The position numbers and the translations under genes were made by a program. A stretch of DNA of 64,000 bases from assembly GCA_963815655.1 (NCBI GenBank), contig CAWFHK010000001.1, forward strand, positions 186,001 through 250,000, in the 5' to 3' direction. The stretch is from JAWOLE01 sp963815655. Lineage in GTDB: Bacteria > Acidobacteriota > Thermoanaerobaculia > UBA5066 > Gp7-AA6. Under the pieces are notes generated by a model, which saw nothing but the letters and a program-made list of their open reading frames with translations, ran no database searches and was not told where the DNA came from. Positions 1 to 9,269 of the stretch are shown in pieces; within the stretch, counting starts at the first letter, position 1, and each line of letters starts with the position of its first letter.

Positions 1-2379
1 GTCCTCTTTATCGACGACCTGCACTGGGGGGACGTGGACAGCGCCGCGATGCTCGAGGAGCTGGTGCGCCCCCCGGAGGCTCCTCCGCTTCTCCTGATCG
101 TGGCTTACCGCAGCGAGGAGGCGGACACGAGCCCCGTGCTCGTGAAGCTTCTGCCGGAGAGGCTCGGGTCGCAGCAATGGCGGGAGATCGAAGTCGACCG
201 GCTCGACCCGCTGGAAGCGCGGAGCCTGGCGCGCGCGCTTCTGGGGGATTCGCGGCGCGAATCGGAGGCGCTGGCCGAGTCCGTGGCCCGGGAGTCGTCC
301 GGAAACCCGTTCTTCCTCTCCGAGCTTGCCCGCTCCGCGCGCGGAGAAGGGGAGCCCGTGGTGGCTTCCTCCGACGGCGACCCGGATCCCGCGATCACCC
401 TGGACGACGTGATTCGCTCCCGCGTCTCCCGCCTGACGGCCGACGCGAGGCGGTTCCTCGAGATCGTCGCGGTGGCGGGCCGGCCGGTTCGATACGACGT
501 GGCCAGGGACGCGGCGGACCCCGATCCCCGGGAGAACGTCATCGAGACGCTTCGGATCAGCCACCTGGTCCGGACCCGCGAGACGGAGACGCGCGAGGAG
601 ATCGAGGCCTATCACGACCGCATTCGCGAGGCCGTCGTGGCGGCCCTCTCGCCCGAGGAGCTGAAGGCGCGCCATCACCGGCTGGCCGTCGCGCTGGAGA
701 CCTCCGGCCAGGCGGACCCCGAATGGCTCGCCATGCACTGGAAGGGGGCGGAGGATCGCGAACGCGCCTCCGAGTACGCGGCCACCGCCGCGCGCCGGGC
801 GTCCGAGACGCTGGCGTTCGATCGGGCGGCGCGGCTCTATCTGCTCGCCCTCGAGCTGTCGGACAGAGCCGAGCCGGAGGCGCGGCGGGCCCTGCAGGTC
901 AGCCTCGGAGACGCCCAGGCCAACGCCGGCCGGGGCGCGGAGGCCGCCGGCTCCTATCTCGCGGCGGCGCGGGGGGCGCGCAAGGGGGAGGCTCTCGAGC
1001 TCCAGCGCCGGGCCGCCGAGCAGCTTCTTCTGAGCGGGCGCATCGACCAGAGCGTGCCGGTGCTGAAGAGCGTTCTCTCGACGCTGGGCTTCCGCTACCA
1101 CGAAACCAACCTGGGCTCCCTTCTCTCGTTCCTGTTTCACCGGCTCCGGATCCGCTTGCGGGGGCTGCGATTCCGGGAACGGGACGCCTCGCAGGTCGCG
1201 CCGGAGCAGCTCATCCGCATCGACACCTGCTGGTCGCTGTCGTCGGGCCTCTCCATGATCGACACGCTCCGGGGGCGGGATTATCAGGCGAGCCACCTGC
1301 TCCTGGCGCTCAAGGCCGGCGAGCCCTACCGGATCGCGCGGGCGATCTCGAACGAGGCGGGCTACTCGGCGACCGGAGGCCCTCCCAACGCCCGGCGCAC
1401 GGCGCAGCTGGTCGAGACGGCGAGCCGGCTGGCCGCTCGCGTGGGTCATCCGCAGGCGATCGGAGTCGCCCAGCTCGCCGTCGGGATCACGGCCTACGCC
1501 GAGGGCCGGTGGAAGACCGCGTGGGAGCTGGCGCAGAGAGGAGAGGCCATCCTGCGGGAACGCTGCACGGGCGTCGCCTGGGAGCTCGACACCTTTCACA
1601 TCTACTCGCTGCGCGCGCTCTTCTACCTGGGCGAGATCGCCGAGCTCTCCTCCCGCCTCCCGACTCTTCTTCGGGAGGCCCGGGAGCGCGACGACCTCTT
1701 CGCGGAGACGAGCCTGCGCTCCCGACACGGCTATGTCGCCTGGCTCGCCGCCGGCGAGCCTCGCAAGGCCCGCGCGGACATCGAGGACGCCGTCGCGCGG
1801 TGGTCGAAGCGCGGCTTCTACATGCAGCACTACTACGCGCTCGTCGCGGAAGCCGACACGGCCCTCTGCATGGGCGAACCGCGGGCCGCGTGGAATCTCC
1901 TGCGGGAAAAACGGGACGCGCTCCGGCGTTCGCGGCTCCTGCGCGTCCACCATCTCCGGGTCGAGTGGCTTCACCTCCGCGCGCGCAGCGCCATCGCCAT
2001 GGCCGGCCTCGGGAACGCCTCGGACTCGGAGACGTTCCTGGACGAGGCCGAGTCCGATGCGCGCCGGATCGAGAGCGAACGGGCCCGCTGGGCCGACGCT
2101 CTCGCCGCTCTCGTGCGCGCCGGCATCGCCTCCGTCCGGGGGGACCGCGCGGAGGCCGCCCGGCGGCTCGGTTTCGCGGCGAGCCACTTCGCGATGGCCG
2201 ACATGGCCCTCTATGCCGCCGTCAGCCGTCGCCGGCTGGGCTCGATCCTCGGCGGCGGGAAGGGGAGGGACCTCGCGGAGGGCGCGGACGCCTGGATGCG
2301 GGACAAGAAGATCAAGAACCCGGCCGGTTTCGCCACGATGCTCGCGCCCGGAAGGTTCGGAGAGGAGACCCGTGCGTAA
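1..2379 (+). CDS. AAA-type signalling ATPase with TPR-like repeats, 5' end outside window
   Basis: The frame is open from base 1 and the first residues, VLFIDDLHWGD, are a Walker B motif of the MalT/PknK-type AAA_16 ATPases, so the start and the P-loop lie upstream. About 100 residues in, GNPFFLSEL is the conserved motif following the nucleotide domain in this family. The remaining roughly 550 residues are helical and Ala/Leu/Arg-rich, like the TPR-type arrays that sense ligands or partners. The C-terminal KNPAGFATMLAPG resembles the ends of protein kinases fused to this ATPase. No LuxR-type HTH is visible at the C-terminus, so an N-terminal kinase or cyclase domain outside the window is likely but unseen. 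Its TAA overlaps the GTG start of the next gene by 8 bp, implying coupled translation. Confidence 0.85.
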   Translation, partial: VLFIDDLHWGDVDSAAMLEELVRPPEAPPLLLIVAYRSEEADTSPVLVKLLPERLGSQQWREIEVDRLDPLEARSLARALLGDSRRESEALAESVARESSGNPFFLSELARSARGEGEPVVASSDGDPDPAITLDDVIRSRVSRLTADARRFLEIVAVAGRPVRYDVARDAADPDPRENVIETLRISHLVRTRETETREEIEAYHDRIREAVVAALSPEELKARHHRLAVALETSGQADPEWLAMHWKGAEDRERASEYAATAARRASETLAFDRAARLYLLALELSDRAEPEARRALQVSLGDAQANAGRGAEAAGSYLAAARGARKGEALELQRRAAEQLLLSGRIDQSVPVLKSVLSTLGFRYHETNLGSLLSFLFHRLRIRLRGLRFRERDASQVAPEQLIRIDTCWSLSSGLSMIDTLRGRDYQASHLLLALKAGEPYRIARAISNEAGYSATGGPPNARRTAQLVETASRLAARVGHPQAIGVAQLAVGITAYAEGRWKTAWELAQRGEAILRERCTGVAWELDTFHIYSLRALFYLGEIAELSSRLPTLLREARERDDLFAETSLRSRHGYVAWLAAGEPRKARADIEDAVARWSKRGFYMQHYYALVAEADTALCMGEPRAAWNLLREKRDALRRSRLLRVHHLRVEWLHLRARSAIAMAGLGNASDSETFLDEAESDARRIESERARWADALAALVRAGIASVRGDRAEAARRLGFAASHFAMADMALYAAVSRRRLGSILGGGKGRDLAEGADAWMRDKKIKNPAGFATMLAPGRFGEETRA

Positions 2380-3961
2380 GCTTCGCGTCGGCGTCATCGA
2401 CCTGGTCACCAAGGGGCCGACCCGCGCCCTGTACGCGCGGGTGATGAACGCGAACCTCGCCAGCATCATGCCGCAGGCCGTGGCGGTCTGGTGCGAGGCC
2501 GAGGGGCACGACGTCACGTTCGTCTGCTACACGGGGCTCGAGGACCTCGTCGAGGAGCTTCCCCGCGACGTGGATCTCGTTTTCGTCGGCGCCTTCACCG
2601 AGGCCGCGTTCCTCGCCTACGCGATCTCCAGCCTGTTCCGGTCGAAGGGGGCCGTCACGGTCCTCGGCGGGCCGCACGCCCGCTGCTACCCGGAGGACGC
2701 GCGGAAGTACTTCGACTATGTCGTCGGCTTCACGGACCGGACGGTGATCCAGGAGGTGCTCCGGGACCCCGCGCCCCACCGGCCGGCCGGCGTCTCACTC
2801 GCGGCGGACCGGCAGCCCGCCGCGCTTCCCGGGGTGCGCGAGCGCTGGAGGTTCATCGAGCCCACTCTCCGGAAGGCCACGCTCCTCAAGATCGTGCCGA
2901 TGCTCGGGAGCCTGGGATGCCCCTATACCTGCAGCTTCTGCATCGATTCGGTCGTCCCGTATCAACCCTTCGAATTCGATGCCCTCACCGAGGACCTGCG
3001 CTTCCTGCTGCGTACGGTGCGGCGGCCGCGCGTCTCCTGGCACGATCCGAATTTCGGCGTGCGGTTCGACGGCACCCTGGACGCGATCGACGCGGCGGTC
3101 CCGCCGGGACGGATCGAGTTCGCGGCGGAGAGCAGCCTGTCCCTCCTGGCTGAACCCCATCTCAAGCGGCTGGCGCGGAGCGGGTTCAAGGCCCTCCTGC
3201 CTGGAGTCGAGTCGTGGTACGAGCTCGGCAACAAGTCCAAGACCGGCCGGAACACGGGGACGGACAAGGTCCGCCAGGTCTCCGAACACGTCAACCTCAT
3301 CCAGAGGTATGTCCCTTACTTGCAGGCCAATTTCGTCCTGGGGCTCGACTCGGACGCCGGGGAGGAGCCGTTCGAGCTGACGAAGCGCTTCGTGGACTCG
3401 AGCCCCGCGGCCTTTCCCGGCTATTCGCTCCTCTCGGCGTTCGGGCGGGCGGCTCCGTCGAACCTCGAATACCAGCGCGCGGGCCGCGTGCTCCCGTTCC
3501 CGTTCCACTTCCTGGACAACAACCACGCCATGAACGTCAAGCCGAAGAACTACTCGTGGCCCGAGTTCTACGACAGGGTCATCGATCTGACCCGGTACAC
3601 GTTTTCCTGGCGCGCCATCGGGAACCGGTTCCGTGCCGCCCGGGCGGCGCTCCCGCGCTGGATGAACATGGTCCGGGCGGTGTCCTCGGAGGGCTTCGGC
3701 AGGCTGAAGTACTACGGAGAGCTGCGGCGCCGCCTCGACACTGATCCGCAGCTGCGGCGGTATTTCGACCGGGAGACGGTGGAGCTGCCCGCCTTCTACC
3801 TCGAGCAGGTCCGCCGGGACCTCGGGCCGCTCTGGGAGTGGCTCCCGGAGGGCGCCCTGAACCATGACCCCAACGCGTATCTGAAATCCGAAGAAGACCC
3901 ATCGCGAGTGAAAACACCGTGGATCGCTCCGGCGGCAGACGCCGGGAGGCGGATCCCATGA
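2372..3961 (+). CDS. B12-binding-type radical SAM protein
   Basis: 529 aa. CPYTCSFC at residues 183-190 is the CxxxCxxC cluster motif of radical SAM enzymes. The preceding 170 residues look like the Rossmann-type cobalamin-binding domain common in this class (LVFVGAFTEAAF, TVLGGPHARCYPED), though a clear cobalamin-ligand DxHxxG is not seen. I place the start at the GTG at 2372 because GGAGAGGAG lies just upstream and the reading frame further 5' is only a shadow of the previous gene. The gene overlaps its upstream neighbour by 8 bp and its downstream neighbour by 4 bp (ATGA), so all three are probably co-translated. The C-terminal 150 residues are family-specific and unassigned. Substrate unknown; the adjacent ceramidase-like lipoprotein makes a lipid plausible, which is inference only. 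Confidence 0.85.
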   Translation: MRKLRVGVIDLVTKGPTRALYARVMNANLASIMPQAVAVWCEAEGHDVTFVCYTGLEDLVEELPRDVDLVFVGAFTEAAFLAYAISSLFRSKGAVTVLGGPHARCYPEDARKYFDYVVGFTDRTVIQEVLRDPAPHRPAGVSLAADRQPAALPGVRERWRFIEPTLRKATLLKIVPMLGSLGCPYTCSFCIDSVVPYQPFEFDALTEDLRFLLRTVRRPRVSWHDPNFGVRFDGTLDAIDAAVPPGRIEFAAESSLSLLAEPHLKRLARSGFKALLPGVESWYELGNKSKTGRNTGTDKVRQVSEHVNLIQRYVPYLQANFVLGLDSDAGEEPFELTKRFVDSSPAAFPGYSLLSAFGRAAPSNLEYQRAGRVLPFPFHFLDNNHAMNVKPKNYSWPEFYDRVIDLTRYTFSWRAIGNRFRAARAALPRWMNMVRAVSSEGFGRLKYYGELRRRLDTDPQLRRYFDRETVELPAFYLEQVRRDLGPLWEWLPEGALNHDPNAYLKSEEDPSRVKTPWIAPAADAGRRIP

Positions 3962-6354
3962 GGCGTGTCGTTTTCGGATTCCTGGTCCTCTGTCCCGTTG
4001 CCGCGGGCTGTGCCTCGGGGCAGACCGTCGGGAACGACATCCGTCGGGAGGGCTGCACGCAGCCGACCTTCTCCAACTACAGGAAGGGGGGGGCCGAGTG
4101 CAATCTGAAGGAGCTCCCCGTGCCGGGATACCACGTGGCCGAACCGGCCTGCGCGAAGGACTGCCCGCTGATGGCGGGAGCGCGCAGGATCGACATCACG
4201 CCGCCCCCCGGCTTCCCGATGGGCGGCAGCGGGTTCATCGCGCATTTCGGGCGCGGATACTGGACTCGTCTCTACGCGAGGGCTTTCTTCTTCCGGGGCA
4301 GCGACGGCCAGAGTTTCGCGTTCGTCTCCTGCGATCTCGGCGCGATGGCCGGTGGACTCCAGGCGCGCGTCGCCGAGCTCCTTCACGAGCAGGAGGAACA
4401 TGGCGCGCCCCGCCTCAACATCACGCGCGAGAACCTGGTCCTCGCCGCGACGCACGTGCACCAGGGGCCCGGCAACTTCATGTCCTACAAGCTCTACAAC
4501 GATGTCGGCTCGCCGGCCGCGGGGTTCGACAGGAGTCTCTTCGAGACCCTGGCCGGCCGGATCGCCGGCGCGGTCCGCGAGGCGGCCCGCGAGGCCGGTG
4601 CCGCCGCGAAAACGTCCACGACCGTGCTCCGCCTCAAGGAAGGACGGATCGAGGGCCTGCTGCGCAATCGGGCGCCCGGGCCGTTCATGTTGAACCCGGA
4701 TCGGAACGCTGTCCTGGCGGACGGCCCGGCCGCCTCCTGCGATCCGCGCGACCCCTGGGACAATCCCTACCCGAAGGAGTGTCCGCGTCTGAAAGCCGTG
4801 GACGAGCGCATCGCGGTTCTCGAGATCCACCGGAGGCCTCAGGCGGGCGGCGGCGACGAGCACGTGGCCTCGATGGTCTTCCTCTCGGTCCACCCCGAGG
4901 CGATGTCGCACGAGACCGAGCTCCATCAGGCCGACTTCACCGGCCTCGCCATGGCGCTTCTGGAGCGGCGGGAACCGGCGGGATTCGTGGCCGGATTCTT
5001 CAACGGCGCCGACGGCGACATCTCGGTCCGCTGGAAGGACCAGAACCGCAACGAGACCGTGCGCTTCGCGGGCGCTCTGCGCGCCGTCGTCGAGGGCCTG
5101 GAAAAGAAGAAGGCGGCTCTGGAATGGGATTCCCCGGCCAGGTTCCGCGTCGCCCGATTCGAGATCCCGTCCAACTGCTACTTCACCCGGGACAGCGGGG
5201 CTCGCAACCATTACGAGCCATGGTGCGCGGCCGAACCCGGAGGCGACCCCGCCGACGCGCGGATCTGCCTCTCCGGCGAGCCGATGTACGGCGCCGCCTC
5301 TCTGGGAGGCGCCGAGGACGCGCGCTCTCCGATGTTCGACCTGGGATGGAGGGCCGGTGCCCGGAGAGTGCCCTGGGACCTGCAGGGCGTCAAGCGCGAG
5401 GCCTTCGAGGGCGCGTTCCTGCCGATCAACCTCACCTTCCTGGTCGCTCATCCGTGCTACTACGCCGAGACGATCCCGCTCTCCTACATTCGCCTGCAGG
5501 GGAAGGACGACGCGCGGCTGAATTTCGGCGTGCTGCCGGCGGAGCTGACGCGGACGGCCTGGTGGCGCATCGAGAGAGCGATGGCCGCGCGGAACGAGGG
5601 GCGGGTCCTGCCGATCGGCCTTGCCAACGAATACATCGGCTACGTGGCCACCCGCGAGGAGTACGCCGCCCAGGCCTATGAGGGCGCCTCGACGATCTAC
5701 GGGCCCTCCACCGCGGAAGTCCTCCAGGCGAAGCTCCTCGACCTGACGCAGGGTCTTCACGAGCCAGTCGGGAAGGGAACCGACGTCGAGGCGGCCATCT
5801 TCTACCCTGACCGGGCGAGCGGAGAAAGAAGCTTCGGCCCCGAGGAGGACGAGATGCGCGCCGCGCACGGCGATCCCGACGAGGCGTTGGAGAACCTGAC
5901 CCTCGATGAGGACGGTTTGCCCGAGCGCCATTGGCCTCGCTTCGAGTGGTCCGAGGACGGGATCGACGACTGGGCCGCCGGCGCGCGGCGCGTCGAGATT
6001 TTCAAGCACGGCTCCGCTCGGGCCGACGACGACGACTCGGGGCCGAACGTCCTGACCGTCTACATCAACCCGGCGGACCGGACAGCCCACGAGCCGAAGG
6101 CCACGATCCAGCTGTTCGCGGAGCTGCCTCTCGTGAAAGCCCTGGCGAAGAGCGGCACGCAGTCGAATCCGAAGAACCGGCGCTGGACGGCGATCTGGCT
6201 GCCGCCGAAGACGACGAGCAGAGAGGAAGAGTACTTCTTCTCCGTCACGCTCGCCGGGCAGGATAGCGGCCGGATCTGCTCGGAGGAATTCCGGATCAAG
6301 GACGTGATGGGTCAACCGCCGGGTCCGATCAAGACCCGCGCCTGTCCTCCCTGA
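3958..6354 (+). CDS. Neutral/alkaline ceramidase-like lipoprotein
   Basis: 798 aa. The N-terminus is a lipoprotein signal peptide with lipobox AAGC, so Cys18 is the probable lipidation site. Starting at ATG 3958 puts the signal at the N-terminus and gives an ATGA overlap with the upstream stop. Family marks of neutral ceramidase (PF04734 type) are GARRIDITPPPGFPMGG near residue 75-90, the zinc-binding HxH in AATHVHQGPGN (His166, His168), a later LSVHPEAM histidine, and FFNGADGDIS, which matches the segment holding the catalytic serine (usual form NxGDVSPN). The second half contains a probable beta-rich C-terminal domain. Known members cleave the N-acyl bond of ceramide; the natural substrate here could be another N-acylated lipid. 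Predicted location is the periplasmic or outer-membrane face. Confidence 0.85.
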   Translation: MRRVVFGFLVLCPVAAGCASGQTVGNDIRREGCTQPTFSNYRKGGAECNLKELPVPGYHVAEPACAKDCPLMAGARRIDITPPPGFPMGGSGFIAHFGRGYWTRLYARAFFFRGSDGQSFAFVSCDLGAMAGGLQARVAELLHEQEEHGAPRLNITRENLVLAATHVHQGPGNFMSYKLYNDVGSPAAGFDRSLFETLAGRIAGAVREAAREAGAAAKTSTTVLRLKEGRIEGLLRNRAPGPFMLNPDRNAVLADGPAASCDPRDPWDNPYPKECPRLKAVDERIAVLEIHRRPQAGGGDEHVASMVFLSVHPEAMSHETELHQADFTGLAMALLERREPAGFVAGFFNGADGDISVRWKDQNRNETVRFAGALRAVVEGLEKKKAALEWDSPARFRVARFEIPSNCYFTRDSGARNHYEPWCAAEPGGDPADARICLSGEPMYGAASLGGAEDARSPMFDLGWRAGARRVPWDLQGVKREAFEGAFLPINLTFLVAHPCYYAETIPLSYIRLQGKDDARLNFGVLPAELTRTAWWRIERAMAARNEGRVLPIGLANEYIGYVATREEYAAQAYEGASTIYGPSTAEVLQAKLLDLTQGLHEPVGKGTDVEAAIFYPDRASGERSFGPEEDEMRAAHGDPDEALENLTLDEDGLPERHWPRFEWSEDGIDDWAAGARRVEIFKHGSARADDDDSGPNVLTVYINPADRTAHEPKATIQLFAELPLVKALAKSGTQSNPKNRRWTAIWLPPKTTSREEEYFFSVTLAGQDSGRICSEEFRIKDVMGQPPGPIKTRACPP

Positions 6355-6390
6355 GCACCGCTCGGCGGCGGGCGCGCCCGCGCCCGACCG

Positions 6391-7512
6391 CTATCGCGCT
6401 TCCAGCGGGACGTAGGCCTGGGGATAGGGCGGGCCGGTGTATTCGGCGCGGGGGCGGATCAGACGGTTGTGCGCGTACTGCTCGAGGACGTGGGCCGTCC
6501 AGCCGGAGATCCGCGAGACCGCGAAGATCGGCGTGAAGAGGTCGGCCGGAAGGCCCAGCATCGAGTAGAGCGAGGCCGAGTAGAAGTCCACGTTCGCGTT
6601 CAACTTCTTCTCCTCGTTGACGATCTTCTCGATGCGGCGGGAGATGTCGTAGAGGCGCGTGTCTCCGGAGGATTCCGCCACCGCCCGGGACATGGAGCGC
6701 AGGTGCGTCGCCCTCGGGTCCTCGGTCGAGTAGACGCGGTGCCCGAAGCCCATGATCCTCTCCTTGCGGGCGAGGCGCGCGCGGATCTCCTCGTCCACGC
6801 GCTCCAGCGAGCCGATCTCGCCGAGCATCCGGAGGACGGCCTCGTTGGCGCCGCCGTGGAGAGGGCCCTTGAGGGTTCCGATCGCCGACGTGACCGCCGA
6901 GTGCATGTCGGAGAGGGTGGCGGCGGTCACGCGGGCGGCGAACGTCGAGGCGTTCAGCTCGTGGTCGGCGTGGAGGACGAGGGCGATGTCGAAGGCGCGG
7001 ACGGCGGAGGAGCGGGCCGTCTCCCCGTTGAGCATCCTCAGGAAGTCGTCGGCATGAGAGCGGCCCGGGTCGGGCGGCACGAAGGCCTTCCCCTGCCGCA
7101 GGCGGTGAAACGCGGCGACGACGGTGGCGATCTGCCCGGTCAATCGCACGGCCTTCCGGCGATTGGCCTCGGGGCTCATGTCCCGGGCGTCCGGGTCCGT
7201 CTCGGAGAGGGCGGAGACGGCGGTGCGCAGCGCGTCCATCGGGGCCGAGTGCGCCGCGAGGCGGCCGACGAGCTCGAGCGTCTGCGGCGGGACGGCGCGT
7301 TCTTCTCCGATCGCGCCGCGCATCGCCGCGAGCTCCTCCCGCCGGGGGAGCCTCCCTTCCCAGAGCAGGAAGCACACTTCGTCGAAGCTCGATTTCTCCG
7401 CGAGCTCGTGGATGTCGATGCCGCGATAGGAAAGGATGCCGCGCGCGCCGTCGATGTAACAGATCGAGGAGTCCGCCGCGACGACGTCTTCGAGGCCACG
7501 GACCTCGACCAT
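6391..7512 (-). CDS. gltA: Citrate synthase
   Basis: 373 aa, the short bacterial type. Condenses acetyl-CoA with oxaloacetate at the entry to the TCA cycle. The catalytic triad is readable: His219 in KGPLHGGANE, His258 in GFGHRVY and Asp309 in NVDFYS. Conserved SYRGIDIHELAE and HADHELNAST are also present. A 2-methylcitrate synthase function cannot be excluded from sequence alone because the two families overlap. It lies 22 bp downstream of the PEPCK gene on the same strand, so the two are probably one operon linking TCA entry and gluconeogenesis. It converges with the ceramidase-like gene across a 36-bp GC-rich spacer. Confidence 0.93.
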   Translation of the reverse strand: MVEVRGLEDVVAADSSICYIDGARGILSYRGIDIHELAEKSSFDEVCFLLWEGRLPRREELAAMRGAIGEERAVPPQTLELVGRLAAHSAPMDALRTAVSALSETDPDARDMSPEANRRKAVRLTGQIATVVAAFHRLRQGKAFVPPDPGRSHADDFLRMLNGETARSSAVRAFDIALVLHADHELNASTFAARVTAATLSDMHSAVTSAIGTLKGPLHGGANEAVLRMLGEIGSLERVDEEIRARLARKERIMGFGHRVYSTEDPRATHLRSMSRAVAESSGDTRLYDISRRIEKIVNEEKKLNANVDFYSASLYSMLGLPADLFTPIFAVSRISGWTAHVLEQYAHNRLIRPRAEYTGPPYPQAYVPLEAR

Positions 7513-7534
7513 GGGAATCGCTGGTCCCTGCTCT

Positions 7535-9076
7535 CTACGGTTCGATCGCCCGCGGGATCACGGGATCGAGACCGGGGAACTGAGACAGCCAGGCCCTCCG
7601 CTCGTCGCGCAGCTTGCCGACGAGCTCGAGGTAGGCCTTCGGCGTGTAATAGCTGAACGGCATGCACCGGGAGAGATCGAGGCCGGGGACGTCCGCGGGC
7701 ACCTCGTAGCCCCAGTCCGGGTCCCGCTGCCAGACGATCGTTTCCCGGGCGATCTGCTTCATGATCTCGGTCGAAACCCTGATCGAGATCTTCTCGCCGG
7801 GGAAGCCGTCCCCCGCGCCGACGGAGCCGGTGTTCAGGATGTAGGCCTGCATGTCCGGGTTGCGGCGCAGGATCTCGAGCAGCCGGTTCCCCTCCTCCGC
7901 CTCGGGTCCCACGATGAAGGGGTTCGTGCCGACTTCGCGCTTGGCCTGGCCGGCGCGCGTCGGATCTCCGGCCGATGTCTCGATGGACTCGCCGAGCATG
8001 AAGTAGGCCGCCGCCTGCTCGCACGTCAGCCGCGCGCAGACGGGCACGACGTCGTTGCGCCGCGTGATGAAGACGATCTTGTTCGCCTTGGCGAGGTCGA
8101 TCCCGTCGTCGGTTCCCTTGATGAATCGGCGCAGGACCACGCCGCGGCCGTTGGACGTGATCGACGTGTCCAGGAAGTCCACCCTTCCCGAATCGTCCAC
8201 CCGGATGTTCTCGAAGACGGCGGTCGGATGCGTCGCCGCGCCCCAGAGCACGGTCTGGCTGGGCTCGAGCCCCTCGGTCTTGATGTAGAAGCCGTCCTCG
8301 GTGCCGTAGGCGCCCCCCTGCGCGTTCAGGAGAACCACGTCGTCCTGCTTGATGATCGCCTTCTCCGGATCCTCGAGCCCGTGATCGTGGAGCGTCAGCG
8401 TGGTCTTGCCCGTTCCCGAGAGCCCGAAGAGGAGGAACCCCACGTCCCGGAGCGCTCCATCGGGCCCCTGGACCCGCAGGATCTTCGAGCCGGCGTGGAG
8501 CCCCAGGCCGCCCTGGCGCTTGATCCAGTACATCGCCTGCCGCAGCATCGACTTCTTGGCCTCTCCCGGGTAGTCGGTCCCGAGGATGTAGGTGTACCTC
8601 TGCGTGACGTCGCAGAAGATGAGCCTCTCCGGCCAGTCCGGCACGTACACGGAGACGAAGTCCGGCTCGAAAGAGGAGTCGGAGTCGAAGAGCATGTTGT
8701 GCCACATGAAGGCGATGCGCGCGTAGTCGCGGGGGACGAAGAGTCGGCAGCGCAGCGTGGCGGCGGGGTTCTCGCCCATCCGGCGGTCCACCTGGATCAG
8801 GTCCATGCCGGCGAGCGTCTCCTGGACCCGGCGGACCGTCTCCTGCGCGCGCGCCGGATCCATGGATTGCTGCATCACTCCGACCTCGACGCCGTCGGAA
8901 ACGATGAAGGTGTTCTTCGCGGAGCGGCTCTTGACGCGGGTCGAATACACGGGCGAGCCGTACACGGTGGTCTTCTCGCCGGGGCGAGCGAGCTCCCGCA
9001 GGCGCTGGCCGGAGATGTCCTTGAGAATGGACCTGGCCCTCACGGTTCGCGGCGAAAGCAGTTCGACCGTGCTCAT
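7535..9076 (-). CDS. pckA: Phosphoenolpyruvate carboxykinase (ATP)
   Basis: 513 aa. Decarboxylates and phosphorylates oxaloacetate to PEP, first committed step of gluconeogenesis from C4 acids. The ATP-dependent class is shown by the P-loop GLSGTGKTTL at residues 218-227, YILGTDYPGE near 163-172 and the following KQDDVV segment. The frame stays open upstream, but the ATG at 9076 is preceded by AAAGGGGG at good spacing and begins the recognisable protein, so I take that start. It is divergent from glnA across a 193-bp AT-richer region that must hold promoters for both. Together with the citrate synthase downstream and the lut/glc/malate synthase operon elsewhere in the window it fits growth on organic acids. 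Confidence 0.95.
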   Translation of the reverse strand: MSTVELLSPRTVRARSILKDISGQRLRELARPGEKTTVYGSPVYSTRVKSRSAKNTFIVSDGVEVGVMQQSMDPARAQETVRRVQETLAGMDLIQVDRRMGENPAATLRCRLFVPRDYARIAFMWHNMLFDSDSSFEPDFVSVYVPDWPERLIFCDVTQRYTYILGTDYPGEAKKSMLRQAMYWIKRQGGLGLHAGSKILRVQGPDGALRDVGFLLFGLSGTGKTTLTLHDHGLEDPEKAIIKQDDVVLLNAQGGAYGTEDGFYIKTEGLEPSQTVLWGAATHPTAVFENIRVDDSGRVDFLDTSITSNGRGVVLRRFIKGTDDGIDLAKANKIVFITRRNDVVPVCARLTCEQAAAYFMLGESIETSAGDPTRAGQAKREVGTNPFIVGPEAEEGNRLLEILRRNPDMQAYILNTGSVGAGDGFPGEKISIRVSTEIMKQIARETIVWQRDPDWGYEVPADVPGLDLSRCMPFSYYTPKAYLELVGKLRDERRAWLSQFPGLDPVIPRAIEP

Positions 9077-9210
9077 GCGTCCCCCTTTGGGCCGAAGGAT
9101 AAATGAGATCGTTCCCGGGAGCCGCTCTTTCCGCGGCCGCTTTTGGGATCGTTTGCACAGAGAATTGTGCATTTCGGCGCAATTTTCAGCTCTCTCATTC
9201 AAAATAGGCG

Positions 9211-9238
9211 TTGAGTTCTGAAGAAATGACACTAGAAT
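9211..9238 (+). promoter_or_regulatory. Probable sigma-70 promoter of glnA
   Basis: TTGAGT (9211-9216) and TAGAAT (9233-9238) are separated by 16 bp and lie about 30 bp before the glnA start, inside the AT-rich gap between pckA and glnA. No sigma-54 GG-N10-GC element was seen in the gap. A clear SD, AAGGAG at 9258-9263, follows. The pckA promoter should lie in 9080-9210 on the other strand, but I could not pick a convincing hexamer pair for it. Confidence 0.6.
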
Positions 9239-9269
9239 CCTGCGGAAATTGCTAAAAAAGGAGAACACG

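Noticed and set aside
9077..9269. Sigma-54 promoter for glnA
   Set aside because: No GG-N10-GC element at a suitable distance, while a sigma-70-like pair is present.
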